DNA of 35,093 nucleotides from an uncultured Pseudomonadota bacterium (GTDB lineage Bacteria > Desulfobacterota > Syntrophorhabdia > Syntrophorhabdales > Syntrophorhabdaceae): the NCBI GenBank assembly GCA_937862865.1, contig CALMFJ010000136.1:1-35093 (forward strand), written 5' to 3'. Position numbers and translations under genes: made by a program. The notes beneath the pieces were generated by a model. That model was not told where the DNA came from and did no database searches. It saw only the letters and a program-made list of their open reading frames with translations. Positions 1 through 7,550 of the stretch are shown here, piece after piece. The first letter of the stretch is position 1. The number at the start of each line of letters is the position of its first letter.

Positions 1-1
1 C

Positions 2-385
2 GGAAACAAGATTGTTCAATACCCCGTTGACGGCTCCGGGATCAAGCGGTTGCCTGAGCCGTGGTTGGTTCATGGAGCAGGGTCGCGCAACCCGATGATA
101 ACCCGGGATGGGTCGCTGTGGTTTGAAGGTACGACGGGAGGTATTAAATATTATCGCCGATATTCCAACGGGGAGATCACTCAATTTACAAATGAAGAAT
201 TAGTCATCGGAAGGGCCCGGTATCCCTTTCGTATATCCGTTGACCCGACAGGCAACTGGCTGGCGATCCTTTACGAAGAGATCGAGAACGGCAAGGGCCG
301 ATCCGTTGGCATTTTTGACGTCTCACACCGAAAAACCACTTCTGTAGCAGTGCCGGCGACAGCTATAAACATAGCCATACATTAG
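2..385 (+). CDS. C-terminal part of a beta-propeller-like protein (5' end outside window)
   Basis: The frame is open from the left edge to a TAG at 383-385, so only the last 127 or so residues are seen. A TTG at 50 could be read as a start, but the frame continues upstream with similar composition, so truncation by the window is more likely. The residues alternate short aromatic strands and turns (IKYYRRYSNGEITQFT, then ISVDPTGNWLAILYEE, then VGIFDVSHRK), which resembles blades of a TolB, NHL or SMP-30-type propeller. No specific family was recognised. The stop overlaps the AGGAGGA ribosome-binding site of the next gene, so the two are probably co-transcribed and may work together. Confidence 0.6.
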   Translation, partial: GNKIVQYPVDGSGIKRLPEPWLVHGAGSRNPMITRDGSLWFEGTTGGIKYYRRYSNGEITQFTNEELVIGRARYPFRISVDPTGNWLAILYEEIENGKGRSVGIFDVSHRKTTSVAVPATAINIAIH

Positions 386-394
386 GAGGAATGC

Positions 395-1267
395 ATGGGC
401 CGCTTTGAAGATATCAACCCGCTTGATATGAACGTCTTTTTGAAACTTAACAAAACTCTCCTTATCCTTTTGACCGAAACACTTGCAGGTCGCGTGGGAA
501 AGGACGGCGGGTCTTTTGATTGGAAGAATGAGAAAGGCTGGGAACTCCCCATCAAAGAATGGGAGCCGCTCGTACCGACACATGGGCATTTCGCAGGGCC
601 TGGATACAGTTGCGGTAAACGGGGAGAGTTTTCGGTGAAAGAGATCGAGGAATTCCCGGTGGCTCGAATTTACGACCCAAAACTTCGGGATATGAGAGAC
701 GATTATGTTGACGTCCTTGCAAAAGAGCATGATCTCGCATATGCCAAGGCCCGAGGGAAACCCGATTACTGGGAGCAAATCCGTATAGCCGACAGGATAT
801 TAATAACTGAAACACAGAAACTTCTCGACGGCACATCGCCCCTGTTCTCCGATGGCGGGAAAATGACCCCGGCCGAAAGTTCGTATGCCGAGTCCATGCT
901 CGACGGTTTCAAGATAAAGCTCGTCATGATGGACGAGCCTTCCGCCGCATTCGAGAAGTTCAGGAATTCCGGATATGGGAAAAATGAGATAAACGAGTTT
1001 TTCAATAATCTGTCCCAGGGAATTCAATTCTATAAATCCCGTGACCTGTTCCGAAAACTTCATTTCTCCGAAACCGAGATACAGGAGATAGAACAGAAGG
1101 CCGCCGCCTGTTGCAGGGAGAACGGGCTGGATAGCGGCAGCATCCTCAAAGCCGACTCGCCCGGCGCCGGGGCAAACCCCCTTGAGACCGCATCCGCGGC
1201 GAACCCGTATCCCGATGAATGTATCGATGAAGACCAGGATTATTACCGGGGCCCGGGGATGGGATAA
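395..1267 (+). CDS. protein with a parvovirus-type phospholipase A2-like domain
   Basis: A 290-residue protein starting at ATG 395, just after AGGAGGA (384-390). Seen: a glycine loop HFAGPG at residues 65-70, the dyad segment LAKEHDLAY at 108-116 (H112, D113, Y116), and IADRILI at 131-137 with D133. This order (GPG calcium loop, then AxEHDxAY, then AD followed by a hydrophobic stretch) is the layout of the phospholipase A2 domain in the unique region of parvovirus VP1. There the His-Asp pair activates water to cleave the sn-2 ester of phospholipids. The loop-to-dyad gap is about 42 residues, some 20 longer than in the viral domain as I recall it. No signal peptide is visible. The roughly 100-residue tail is unrecognised and ends acidic, with a final GPGMG. 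The fold assignment comes from motif order; activity is inferred. Confidence 0.7.
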   Translation: MGRFEDINPLDMNVFLKLNKTLLILLTETLAGRVGKDGGSFDWKNEKGWELPIKEWEPLVPTHGHFAGPGYSCGKRGEFSVKEIEEFPVARIYDPKLRDMRDDYVDVLAKEHDLAYAKARGKPDYWEQIRIADRILITETQKLLDGTSPLFSDGGKMTPAESSYAESMLDGFKIKLVMMDEPSAAFEKFRNSGYGKNEINEFFNNLSQGIQFYKSRDLFRKLHFSETEIQEIEQKAAACCRENGLDSGSILKADSPGAGANPLETASAANPYPDECIDEDQDYYRGPGMG

Positions 1268-1412
1268 GCAGACACATAAGACATACCGTCACCCTAATGT
1301 GAAAAAATGGGAACTATTTGTCCGGCAGAGGGGCGGGCATGGTGGCCTGTGCTCCCTGTGAACTCTTGCGGAACGAGCAGAAGAACGTCTTTCCTTTCTC
1401 CGGGAACCCGTC

Positions 1413-2561
1413 TCAGGCCCGGGTGAGCGGGTCGAACTCCCGCTTCTCTGACTGGTGCTCAAAGTTTAATGAATAACTTGTACTTCTTCCGCCACCGGGG
1501 TCTTTGAGCAGAATGCCGCGATTTACCAGATCGGTAATATCGCGTAAAGCTGTATCCGGAGAGCGCTTCGTCAATTTCGCCCATTTTGTGGCAGTAAGCT
1601 TCCCTTCGAAATTGTCCAGCAGTTTATTGAGGACCAACCGCTGGCGGGGATTAAATTGCGCCTGCGCGTATTTTTCCCAAAAACCGGCCTTTGTCAGTAC
1701 GCGGGAAAGTGTAGTGCCGGCGTTGTCGAGGGCAGTATTGAGGGTGTCCAGAAACCAATCCAATTGCGCCGTAATGTTCAAGGTGCCTTTCTGTGCAGCT
1801 TCGAGGCCGGCATAGTATTCAGGCCTCCTGCTTCTTATTTGAGCCGACATACTGTAAAAACGCCGGGCGCTTTTCTCTGACCGCGCCAGGAGCATATCCA
1901 TAAGTGCCCGGCCGATCCGCCCGTTGCCGTCTTCGAAAGGATGAATGGTCACAAACCACAAATGTGCGATCGAGGAGCGTAAAACGAGGTCGTTCCCGTC
2001 GTCACGGTTGAACCATTCCATGAATTTTTCCATCTCGGCTTCTATGCGCGCCGCCGGCGGGCCTTGAAAATGAACCCGCTCACGGCCGATCGGGCCGGAA
2101 ATGACCTCCATGGGACCGGACGTATCATCCCGCCACGCACCCGCCTTAATTGCGTGCATACCGCTTCGACCGGCAGGAAAAAGGGAAGCATGCCAGGAAA
2201 AAAGTCGTTCCCGGGTTAAGGATTGGTCGTACTTTTGAGTGGCGTCAAGCATCATATTCACGATGCCCTCTACGGTTCTCGAGGGGTGCGGCAAGCCTCC
2301 CGCATCCATTCCAAGATGCCGTGCGACAGAGGATCGAACCTGCTCAGCGTTCAGATCTTCGCCTTCAATTTCACTTGATTTAACAACATCCAGAGTGAGT
2401 GTTTGAAGAATGGCTTCGTCGCGCAGGTCAAAACCAAGGCATTTCATTCTCCCGATCAACTCACCCTGTTTATATCGAACCAGGGCGAGCTTCGGGGCTA
2501 AAATGTCAGAACCCCAATGGAAGTCGGGCCAGTCCGGCAGATCATAAATATAGACTGTCAT
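1413..2561 (-). CDS. Fic-domain protein (probable AMP transferase) with C-terminal winged helix
   Basis: A 382-residue Fic protein. The core motif HPFEDGNGRIGR lies at 207-218: H207 is the catalytic base, and the Asn/Gly/Arg residues bind the nucleotide phosphates. Fic enzymes usually transfer AMP from ATP to hydroxyl groups of target proteins. An inhibitory helix of the (S/T)xxxE(G/N) type is seen near the N terminus (S62...E66-G67), so this is the self-inhibited class with the helix in cis. Residues 305-360 look like a winged helix-turn-helix with a 'wing' near GGGRSTSYSL, so the protein may bind DNA. The start is ATG 2561, seven bases after GAGGT; a GTG at 2570 would place the start too close to it. 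The gene stands alone with its own promoter and repeated palindromes, which suggests autoregulation. Confidence 0.9.
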   Translation of the reverse strand: MTVYIYDLPDWPDFHWGSDILAPKLALVRYKQGELIGRMKCLGFDLRDEAILQTLTLDVVKSSEIEGEDLNAEQVRSSVARHLGMDAGGLPHPSRTVEGIVNMMLDATQKYDQSLTRERLFSWHASLFPAGRSGMHAIKAGAWRDDTSGPMEVISGPIGRERVHFQGPPAARIEAEMEKFMEWFNRDDGNDLVLRSSIAHLWFVTIHPFEDGNGRIGRALMDMLLARSEKSARRFYSMSAQIRSRRPEYYAGLEAAQKGTLNITAQLDWFLDTLNTALDNAGTTLSRVLTKAGFWEKYAQAQFNPRQRLVLNKLLDNFEGKLTATKWAKLTKRSPDTALRDITDLVNRGILLKDPGGGRSTSYSLNFEHQSEKREFDPLTRA

Positions 2562-2563
2562 TC

Positions 2564-2580
2564 TCCGCACCTCATGCGGA
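2564..2580. promoter_or_regulatory. palindrome TCCGCA-N5-TGCGGA, proximal operator candidate
   Basis: A perfect 6+6 inverted repeat with a five-base spacer, covering the Fic ribosome-binding site and lying just downstream of the -10 box. The 11-base word ATTCTCCGCAC occurs here (2560-2570) and again exactly 34 bases away (2594-2604). Its position would block transcription or translation of the Fic gene. Confidence 0.55.
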
Positions 2581-2581
2581 T

Positions 2582-2610
2582 ATTATAGACCATATTCTCC
2601 GCACGTGCAA
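2582..2610 (-). promoter_or_regulatory. sigma-70-type promoter of the Fic gene
   Basis: Read leftward: -35 TTGCAC (2610-2605), a 17-base spacer, and -10 TATAAT (2587-2582). The ATG follows about 20 bases downstream. A TGCGGA half-site sits in the spacer (2598-2603) and palindromes flank the promoter on both sides. Confidence 0.75.
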
Positions 2611-2615
2611 CAATA

Positions 2616-2632
2616 TCCGCAAGAAGTGCGGT
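2616..2632. promoter_or_regulatory. palindrome TCCGCA-N5-TGCGGT, distal operator candidate
   Basis: Same half-sites and the same five-base spacer as the site at 2564-2580, with one mismatch, located just upstream of the -35 box. A further single half-site lies at 2650-2655, again 34 bases from the first half-site of this palindrome. The four TCCGCA starts are 2564, 2598, 2616 and 2650. Confidence 0.5.
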
Positions 2633-2655
2633 TAATAAAGCGCATAATCTCCGCA

Positions 2656-2901
2656 AACGATAGCTCTCTCAAGATTCGGCATCATTAGTCTTACGGAGAT
2701 GTTCAACAACGTTATTGACCACCCCTTAAGCTGTAATGTCTTGAAAAGACTATTCTCTCGCCCGTTCGCCTTCGGCTCTCCAGGACCCGCAGAGAGCGGG
2801 GAAAGGCTTAAGTGCGGCCAGATCCCGGAGGGCTTTCCCGGCGTTGATGCATGGTATGGCAAACCGGGGGGTTGTCAGGTATACTTAAGACCGCTGAAGC
2901 T
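2656..2901. other. intergenic stretch between the Fic gene and uup
   Basis: No supported gene or RNA. The rightward reading frames here are short and lack ribosome-binding sites. No clear promoter for uup was found; TTGTCA near 2873 has no convincing -10 partner. Confidence 0.5.
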
Positions 2902-4815
2902 ATGGGTTTGGTCCGCATACATGATGTTTCTTTGAGGTTCGGGGATACGGCGCTCCTTGACCGCGTTGCGCTGCAGATCGAGGCGGGGGAGAAGATCGGG
3001 CTTCTCGGGCGCAACGGGTCGGGGAAGTCGACCCTGATGAAACTGCTCGCCGGGGAGATATCGGCCGATTCGGGGACCGTTGAGCGAAGCGGGGTGCATG
3101 TCGCGATGCTTCCGCAGGATGTCCCGGACGACCTGCCGGGGACCGTGTACGACATTGTCGCGATGGGAGGGACGGAGCATGCCCGGCTCCTCGGGGAATA
3201 TCACGAGCTTGCGGGGCGCGTCGCACGGGAACACGACGAGGGGCTTGTCCGGGCCCTCGAGAATGTTCAGCATGAGATAGAGGCGTCGGGGGCGTGGCAC
3301 TATCACCAGCGTATAAAAACGGTCATAGAGCGCATGTCGCTCGATGAGGACGCGGCATTCAGGGCCCTTTCGGCCGGGATGAAACGGCGTGTTTTCCTCG
3401 CGAAGGCGCTTCTGAACGAACCGGACCTTTTGCTTCTCGACGAGCCGACGAACCATCTCGATGTTGCGACGATACTGTGGCTCGAGGAATTCCTTATCAA
3501 GTATGACAGGACGCTCATGTTCGTCACCCACGACAGGGCATTTCTGCAGCGCGTGGCGACGCGGATCGTCGAGATCGACCGGGGGCGCCTTGCGGCGTAC
3601 ACCTGCGGCTACGCTGCATATCTCGAACGCCGGCAGGCCATGCTCGACGCGCAGGAAAAACAATGGTCCGAGTTCGATAAGAAGCTGGCGAGGGAAGAGG
3701 TGTGGATCAGGCAGGGCATCAAGGCCCGGAGGACACGGGATGAAGGGAGGGTCCGCGCGCTTTTGCGGATGCGCGAGGAGCGTGCGCGCAGGCAGGAGCA
3801 AACGGGCGCGTGCCGGTTTTCGATCGAAGAGGCCCGGCGCAGCGGACGCGTGGTCGCCGATGCCGCCGGTATCTCGTTCGCCTGGGGGGAAACAAGAATT
3901 GCCGATGATTTCTCTACGACCATCATCCGCGGCGACAGGGTGGGCATCATGGGGCGGAACGGGTGCGGTAAAACGACCCTTCTCAAGATACTCCTCGGCG
4001 AGCTCATGCCGCACAAGGGGAATGTCAGGCTCGGCACGAACATCGAGGTCGCGTATTTCGACCAGCTTCGCTCGCAGCTCGACGGGGACCGGACCCTCAG
4101 GGAGAACATCGGGGACGGCAACGATATGATCGTCACGGGCGAGAGGTCCCGCCACGTGGTCGGTTATCTCCAGGATTTCCTTTTTTCGCCGGAGAGGACC
4201 ATGGCACCGGTGCACTCGCTCTCCGGCGGCGAGCGCAACCGCTTGCTCCTCGCAAAGCTCTTCATCGTCCCGTCCAATGTCATGGTCCTCGACGAGCCGA
4301 CAAACGACCTCGACACGGAAACGCTGGAATTGCTCGAAGAGAAGCTCCTCGACTATAGCGGGACGATCCTGCTCGTCAGTCACGACAGGGAGTTTCTCAA
4401 CAATGTCGTGACGTCGACCATCGTGTTCGAGGGGAATGGCGTCCTGCAGGAATACGTCGGCGGCTATGACGACTGGCTGAGGCAAAAAGCGAAACCCGCT
4501 CAGGCACCTCCGGCGGAGCGCCCGCAGAAGAAAGAAAAGCGGCCCCGGGAGAAGAAGAGGCTCTCCTTCAAAGAAGCGAAAGAGCTTGAATCGCTGCCTT
4601 CCCTCATTGAAGCCCTCGAGGAAGAGCAGAGCCAGTTGATGGAGACCCTCAATTCACCGGACTTGTATGCCGGCCGCGACCTGTCCATGATCGAGGCAAC
4701 GAACGAACGCTTTCAGGCCGTTGAAAAAGAGCTCGACGCCGCATACCACCGGTGGAACGAACTCGAAGAGCTGCAGGCAGAGCTGGCCGGGAACAAACAG
4801 GTGCAGACCGAATGA
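2902..4815 (+). CDS. uup: ABC-F family ATPase, Uup-like
   Basis: A 637-residue soluble protein with two ATP-binding cassettes and no membrane segments, as in ABC-F proteins, which act on ribosomes or, for Uup, also on branched DNA intermediates. First cassette: Walker A GRNGSGKST, Walker B LLLLDEPTNHLD. Second cassette: GRNGCGKTT, LSGGERNRLLLAK and VMVLDEPTNDLD. The first signature reads LSAGMKRR rather than LSGG. A basic linker (KKEKRPREKKR) leads to a C-terminal coiled coil of about 80 residues, the Uup-type DNA-binding tail, which favours uup over ettA. ATG 2902 (MGLVRIHDV) fits the family N terminus; an upstream in-frame start at 2851 adds 17 unlikely residues. The ribosome-binding site is weak. 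The stop overlaps the next gene as ATGA. Confidence 0.9.
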   Translation: MGLVRIHDVSLRFGDTALLDRVALQIEAGEKIGLLGRNGSGKSTLMKLLAGEISADSGTVERSGVHVAMLPQDVPDDLPGTVYDIVAMGGTEHARLLGEYHELAGRVAREHDEGLVRALENVQHEIEASGAWHYHQRIKTVIERMSLDEDAAFRALSAGMKRRVFLAKALLNEPDLLLLDEPTNHLDVATILWLEEFLIKYDRTLMFVTHDRAFLQRVATRIVEIDRGRLAAYTCGYAAYLERRQAMLDAQEKQWSEFDKKLAREEVWIRQGIKARRTRDEGRVRALLRMREERARRQEQTGACRFSIEEARRSGRVVADAAGISFAWGETRIADDFSTTIIRGDRVGIMGRNGCGKTTLLKILLGELMPHKGNVRLGTNIEVAYFDQLRSQLDGDRTLRENIGDGNDMIVTGERSRHVVGYLQDFLFSPERTMAPVHSLSGGERNRLLLAKLFIVPSNVMVLDEPTNDLDTETLELLEEKLLDYSGTILLVSHDREFLNNVVTSTIVFEGNGVLQEYVGGYDDWLRQKAKPAQAPPAERPQKKEKRPREKKRLSFKEAKELESLPSLIEALEEEQSQLMETLNSPDLYAGRDLSMIEATNERFQAVEKELDAAYHRWNELEELQAELAGNKQVQTE

Positions 4816-5087
4816 ACACCGACGGCCTCGTCGTCTATATCCTTGAATGTTCTGACGGGACCCTGTATTGCGGCTGGACGAATAATCTGGAAAAACGGCT
4901 TCACGAGCACAATGAAGGGAAAGGCGGCGCAAAGTACACCCGGGGACGGAGACCGGTCAGGCTGGTGTACCGGGAACCGTGCCCGACAAGGTCCGACGCG
5001 TTAAGAAGAGAACGAGAAATAAAGGGGCTGACGCGACTCGAAAAACTACGCCTGATATCGGGCGGCGGGGAAAGAGCGGCGCCATGA
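4812..5087 (+). CDS. GIY-YIG domain protein, UPF0213 (YhbQ-like)
   Basis: A 91-residue single-domain protein. The GIY-YIG core is seen as VYILECSDGTLYCGWTNN (residues 8-25), followed by LEKRLHEHN with the conserved Arg (R29), and the acidic helix DALRREREIK with Glu residues near 68-70 that would hold the metal. Stand-alone members such as E. coli YhbQ are small endonuclease-like proteins; a DNA-repair role is usually suggested rather than proven. The ATG at 4812 overlaps the uup stop (ATGA), so translation is probably coupled and the two form one operon. An earlier in-frame ATG at 4752 lies inside the uup coiled coil and is rejected. Confidence 0.85.
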   Translation: MNTDGLVVYILECSDGTLYCGWTNNLEKRLHEHNEGKGGAKYTRGRRPVRLVYREPCPTRSDALRREREIKGLTRLEKLRLISGGGERAAP

Positions 5088-5121
5088 CCGTTCGACGAGG
5101 CGGAGGCAAGGAACGGGCATT

Positions 5122-5156
5122 CTTGAAATCTCATATTTACAGATTGATATTTCAAG
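5122..5156. terminator. inverted repeat between converging genes, possible terminator
   Basis: CTTGAAAT (5122-5129) is repeated inverted as ATTTCAAG (5149-5156) with a 19-base loop, between the ends of two converging genes. There is no long T-run, so a terminator role is a guess from location. Confidence 0.3.
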
Positions 5157-5183
5157 GAAGGTGATGGGGACGCCCCCGGCGGC

Positions 5184-5669
5184 CTAATCTTCCAGGGCTG
5201 ACTGCAGTTTCTGCTTGAGCCGGGGGGATATGTCTACGAAATCGAGTTTTTTCGCGAAGGCCGCCCGGTCGATCCCGCGGCCCTGTTTGAAGGTGCCGAG
5301 GACCCTGGCGCATTCTTTATCATCGGCGTTCCTTATCGAGGCCTGCACCCGGACGGCCCGGCCGTCCTTCTCGATCACCCGGGCGGGGACCTTGTGCTGC
5401 GTACCGGTGTAGACCGGCCTTAAAATCTCGATCTCCATTTTCGTCGTGAAATAAAAGGAGTGCGTATCGAAGAACACGGCCCACCACATCGCCTCATCCA
5501 GGACCCCGGTCACGATGCCGGCATGGGCTACGCGCGCATAGCCTTGAAATTTTGAGTCGAGGACGAACTCCGAGAAAATAACATCGTTGTCGACAGACAT
5601 CCGAAGGTGCGGCCCGTCACCTTCCCGGCCGCAGAAGAAGCAATCCGAGTACCGCGGCAGCAATTCCAT
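5184..5669 (-). CDS. hotdog-fold thioesterase, PaaI/4HBT-like
   Basis: A 161-residue protein of the single-hotdog acyl-CoA thioesterase type. The helix motif HAGIVTGVLDEAMWW (residues 49-63) matches the HxGxxxxxLDE pattern of PaaI-like enzymes, where the acidic residue (D58 or E59) helps hydrolyse the thioester. The next strands (EIEILRPVYTG, KVPARVIEKDGRAVRVQASI) follow the usual fold. An N-terminal DCFFCG pair of cysteines, common in this subgroup, may bind a metal. The start is ATG 5669 behind GGGAGGA; a longer reading from 5780 has an unlikely Arg/Gly/Asp-rich leader and no site. The natural substrate cannot be told from sequence. It has its own promoter and stands alone. Confidence 0.8.
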   Translation of the reverse strand: MELLPRYSDCFFCGREGDGPHLRMSVDNDVIFSEFVLDSKFQGYARVAHAGIVTGVLDEAMWWAVFFDTHSFYFTTKMEIEILRPVYTGTQHKVPARVIEKDGRAVRVQASIRNADDKECARVLGTFKQGRGIDRAAFAKKLDFVDISPRLKQKLQSALED

Positions 5670-5749
5670 AGCATCCTCCCCTTGTGAATCCTGGCCTGCC
5701 CGGCCGTCTCGCCGGTCACGCTTCCCCTGAACCTCACGCCTGCCTTGTG

Positions 5750-5779
5750 ATAATACGCAAAAACCTCCGGCTTTGTCCA
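5750..5779 (-). promoter_or_regulatory. probable promoter of the thioesterase gene
   Basis: Read leftward: TGGACA (5779-5774), 18 bases, TATTAT (5755-5750); five of six bases match in each box. The -10 lies within one copy of a near-repeat, GTGATAA(T/A)ACGCAAA, whose second copy is at 5837-5851. Confidence 0.5.
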
Positions 5780-5874
5780 ATGGAAAAACGGAAAGGCTTG
5801 CCTTGAGCGCAGCGGGCGGGATGATGTCTCTTGCCGGTGATAAAACGCAAAGGCGCGTGTCGGGCAGTAGATTG

Positions 5875-5902
5875 TTGACGAAGAAATATATTAAGGTATA
5901 AT
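5875..5902 (+). promoter_or_regulatory. strong promoter of the OmpA-family gene
   Basis: TTGACG (5875-5880), 16 bases, TATAAT (5897-5902). Predicted start near 5909, giving a leader of about 35 bases before the ATG at 5944. Confidence 0.75.
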
Positions 5903-5943
5903 TTTCAGGGCATGGTCATCATAATTTCTTATGGAGGGTAAAG

Positions 5944-6783
5944 ATGAAATTGGTCAGAAGCATCGTATTATTCATGTTGTTGCTGCTGCTCTCAGCCGGT
6001 ATAGGATTTGCGGCCGATGCCAGGGGTTGCGCGGACCATCCGCTCTTCAACCGCATGAGCGGGTTTGAGATCTTTGAATGCAAGAAAACGTATGATCAAC
6101 TGATCATCAAGATGGTCAACGATCCGAAATCGGATAAGAACCTCCGGCCCGAGGGGGACCTCACCACGCTCAAATACATATTCAAAAAGACCTCCGGTTC
6201 ACAGACCGCACCGAGCGATCTGTCGGTGATGCGCAATTACCAGAACGCGGCGAAACAGAAAGGCGGCACCGTTCTCGTTGAGAGGCCCGGCTACACCGCG
6301 CTGAAATTTGTGCGCCAGGGCGCCGGCAATGTGTACGCGGTTGTCAGCACGAGCAACGGAGGCTATCGCCTGCAGATCGACGTGCTGGAAGAAAAGGCCA
6401 TGAAGCAGGAGATCACGGCGAACCTGATGTGGGAAAAGCTGCAGAAGGACGGCTTTATCTCATTGCACATCAACTTTGACACAAACAAGGCCACCATCAA
6501 GCCCGAATCCATGCCGCTCGTTCAACAGATCGTTGACCTGATGAAGGGCCAGCCGAACCTCAAGGTGTCCATAGAAGGCCACACGGACAGCCAGGGCAAC
6601 GCTGCCGCCAATAAGACCCTGTCGCTCAACCGGGCGAAGGCCGTAGCGTCGGCAGTAGCCGCGGGAGGCATCAGGGCGGACCGCATGCAGACGGTCGGCT
6701 GGGGACAGGAAAAGCCCGTCGCGGACAACCGCACCGAGGACGGCCGCGCCGCCAACCGCCGGGTAGAGCTGGTAAAGAAGTAA
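5944..6783 (+). CDS. OmpA-family peptidoglycan-associated protein
   Basis: A 279-residue exported protein. A signal peptide is clear: MKLVRS, then a Leu-rich core, ending near GFAAD (cleavage about residue 24). The middle (25-170) is a poorly conserved periplasmic domain. The C-terminal 110 residues are an OmpA-like domain: SLHINFDTNKATIKPES, then VSIEGHTDSQGN, then LSLNRAKAVASAVAAGGI, then GWGQEKPVADNRTEDGRAANRRVEL. This domain binds the diaminopimelate of peptidoglycan through the conserved Asp and Arg. There is no lipobox Cys and no obvious beta-barrel, so it is likely a soluble or loosely attached periplasmic protein. A strong promoter and a GGAGGG site suggest high expression. Confidence 0.88.
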   Translation: MKLVRSIVLFMLLLLLSAGIGFAADARGCADHPLFNRMSGFEIFECKKTYDQLIIKMVNDPKSDKNLRPEGDLTTLKYIFKKTSGSQTAPSDLSVMRNYQNAAKQKGGTVLVERPGYTALKFVRQGAGNVYAVVSTSNGGYRLQIDVLEEKAMKQEITANLMWEKLQKDGFISLHINFDTNKATIKPESMPLVQQIVDLMKGQPNLKVSIEGHTDSQGNAAANKTLSLNRAKAVASAVAAGGIRADRMQTVGWGQEKPVADNRTEDGRAANRRVELVKK

Positions 6784-6898
6784 AAGCGTAAAAAGACACC
6801 CTCGCGCCCCAGTTCTTCGCAGAGGGGTGAGGGAAAGACCGCGCGGAAGGTGGCCGAGAGGGAGGGTAGTACCAGAGGGCCTCGCCGTGGATACAGGT

Positions 6899-6997
6899 AA
6901 CCTCGCTTCCCTTGCGTAAATGCAGGGAGTGGAGCTTCGCGGCGTACGCCAGGGCTTCTTCAAATCGCTGTCCGAGGATGGGGTCCGCGGTTTCCAT
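6899..6997 (-). pseudogene. remnant of a RelA/SpoT-type HD-domain phosphohydrolase (N-terminal end only)
   Basis: The first 33 residues from ATG 6997 (ending KLHSLHLRKGSEV) resemble the start of small HD-domain proteins related to the hydrolase half of RelA/SpoT, which usually read RFxEALxYAAxLHxxQxRKGxxIPYxxHL. After RKGSEV the match stops in all three frames. The expected HL and HD metal motifs are absent, and the frame then runs antisense into the ompA-like gene. It follows the 94-residue gene by 17 bases, so it was probably the second gene of that unit. I infer that most of the gene was lost. Confidence 0.5.
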
Positions 6998-7014
6998 ATG
7001 AATGACGCACCGCC

Positions 7015-7299
7015 CTATGGCGAGCTTTGCTCGACGGATACGGCGCTGCTTTTCTTAAACTGCTCCTGCTGATCTTTCGTTAAACGAAGGTCGTTCAAGA
7101 TGTGCTTGACCATAAAGGCCCTGAGCTCTTCCTCGGTATTCAGGTCCGGATAGAGGCTTACGGCCCTCAATATGCTCTCGACAGTGGGGATATTGCTGAT
7201 CTTTGCCCGAAGACTTATGTCGCCGATCTCAGCGAAAGATTTTTCTATGCTGTTCCGGACTGACTTGCATATCGGGACCTGCCTTACGTAACTTATCAT
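7015..7299 (-). CDS. small hypothetical protein
   Basis: A 94-residue soluble protein that I do not recognise. It starts at ATG 7299; an AGGAGGA lies 12 bases upstream, longer than usual, but no better in-frame start exists. A good promoter (7370-7398) precedes it, which supports a real gene. The sequence is helical and charged (NTEEELRAFMVKHILNDLRLTKDQQEQFKK), with two cysteine-free halves apart from one Cys near residue 11. No signal peptide or membrane segment is seen. The truncated HD-domain remnant lies just downstream on the same strand. Confidence 0.55.
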   Translation of the reverse strand: MISYVRQVPICKSVRNSIEKSFAEIGDISLRAKISNIPTVESILRAVSLYPDLNTEEELRAFMVKHILNDLRLTKDQQEQFKKSSAVSVEQSSP

Positions 7300-7369
7300 A
7301 TCTTACACATTCCTCCTGCCCCGCAAAAAAGATGTGCTGCAAAATGCTTCTCGTGGGTGGGCGACTGAT

Positions 7370-7398
7370 ACTATACCCCAAGAGGCGCGGAATAACAA
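7370..7398 (-). promoter_or_regulatory. promoter of the 94-residue hypothetical gene
   Basis: Read leftward: TTGTTA (7398-7393), 17 bases, TATAGT (7375-7370). Confidence 0.6.
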
Positions 7399-7550
7399 TT
7401 CCTGCCCGACAGGCCGCATGGCCCGAACGGTCCGAAGAGATATGCCCGGGATGATGCGAGTCTCTTTCACGCATTGACAAAACCCGTGTTTCAACGAATA
7501 ATGTTGCGAGGCCACGCCTTTCTTGGGCCGGTTTCTCCATGGGAGCGGAA

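Noticed and set aside
2875-4485. A 536-codon open frame on the strand opposite uup
   Set aside because: It is the antisense of a clear ABC-F gene, has no ribosome-binding site and shows Arg/Pro/His-rich composition typical of a GC-rich shadow frame.
7229-7540. A 103-codon leftward frame upstream of the 94-residue gene
   Set aside because: It runs through the promoter at 7370-7398, lacks a ribosome-binding site and has no recognisable features.
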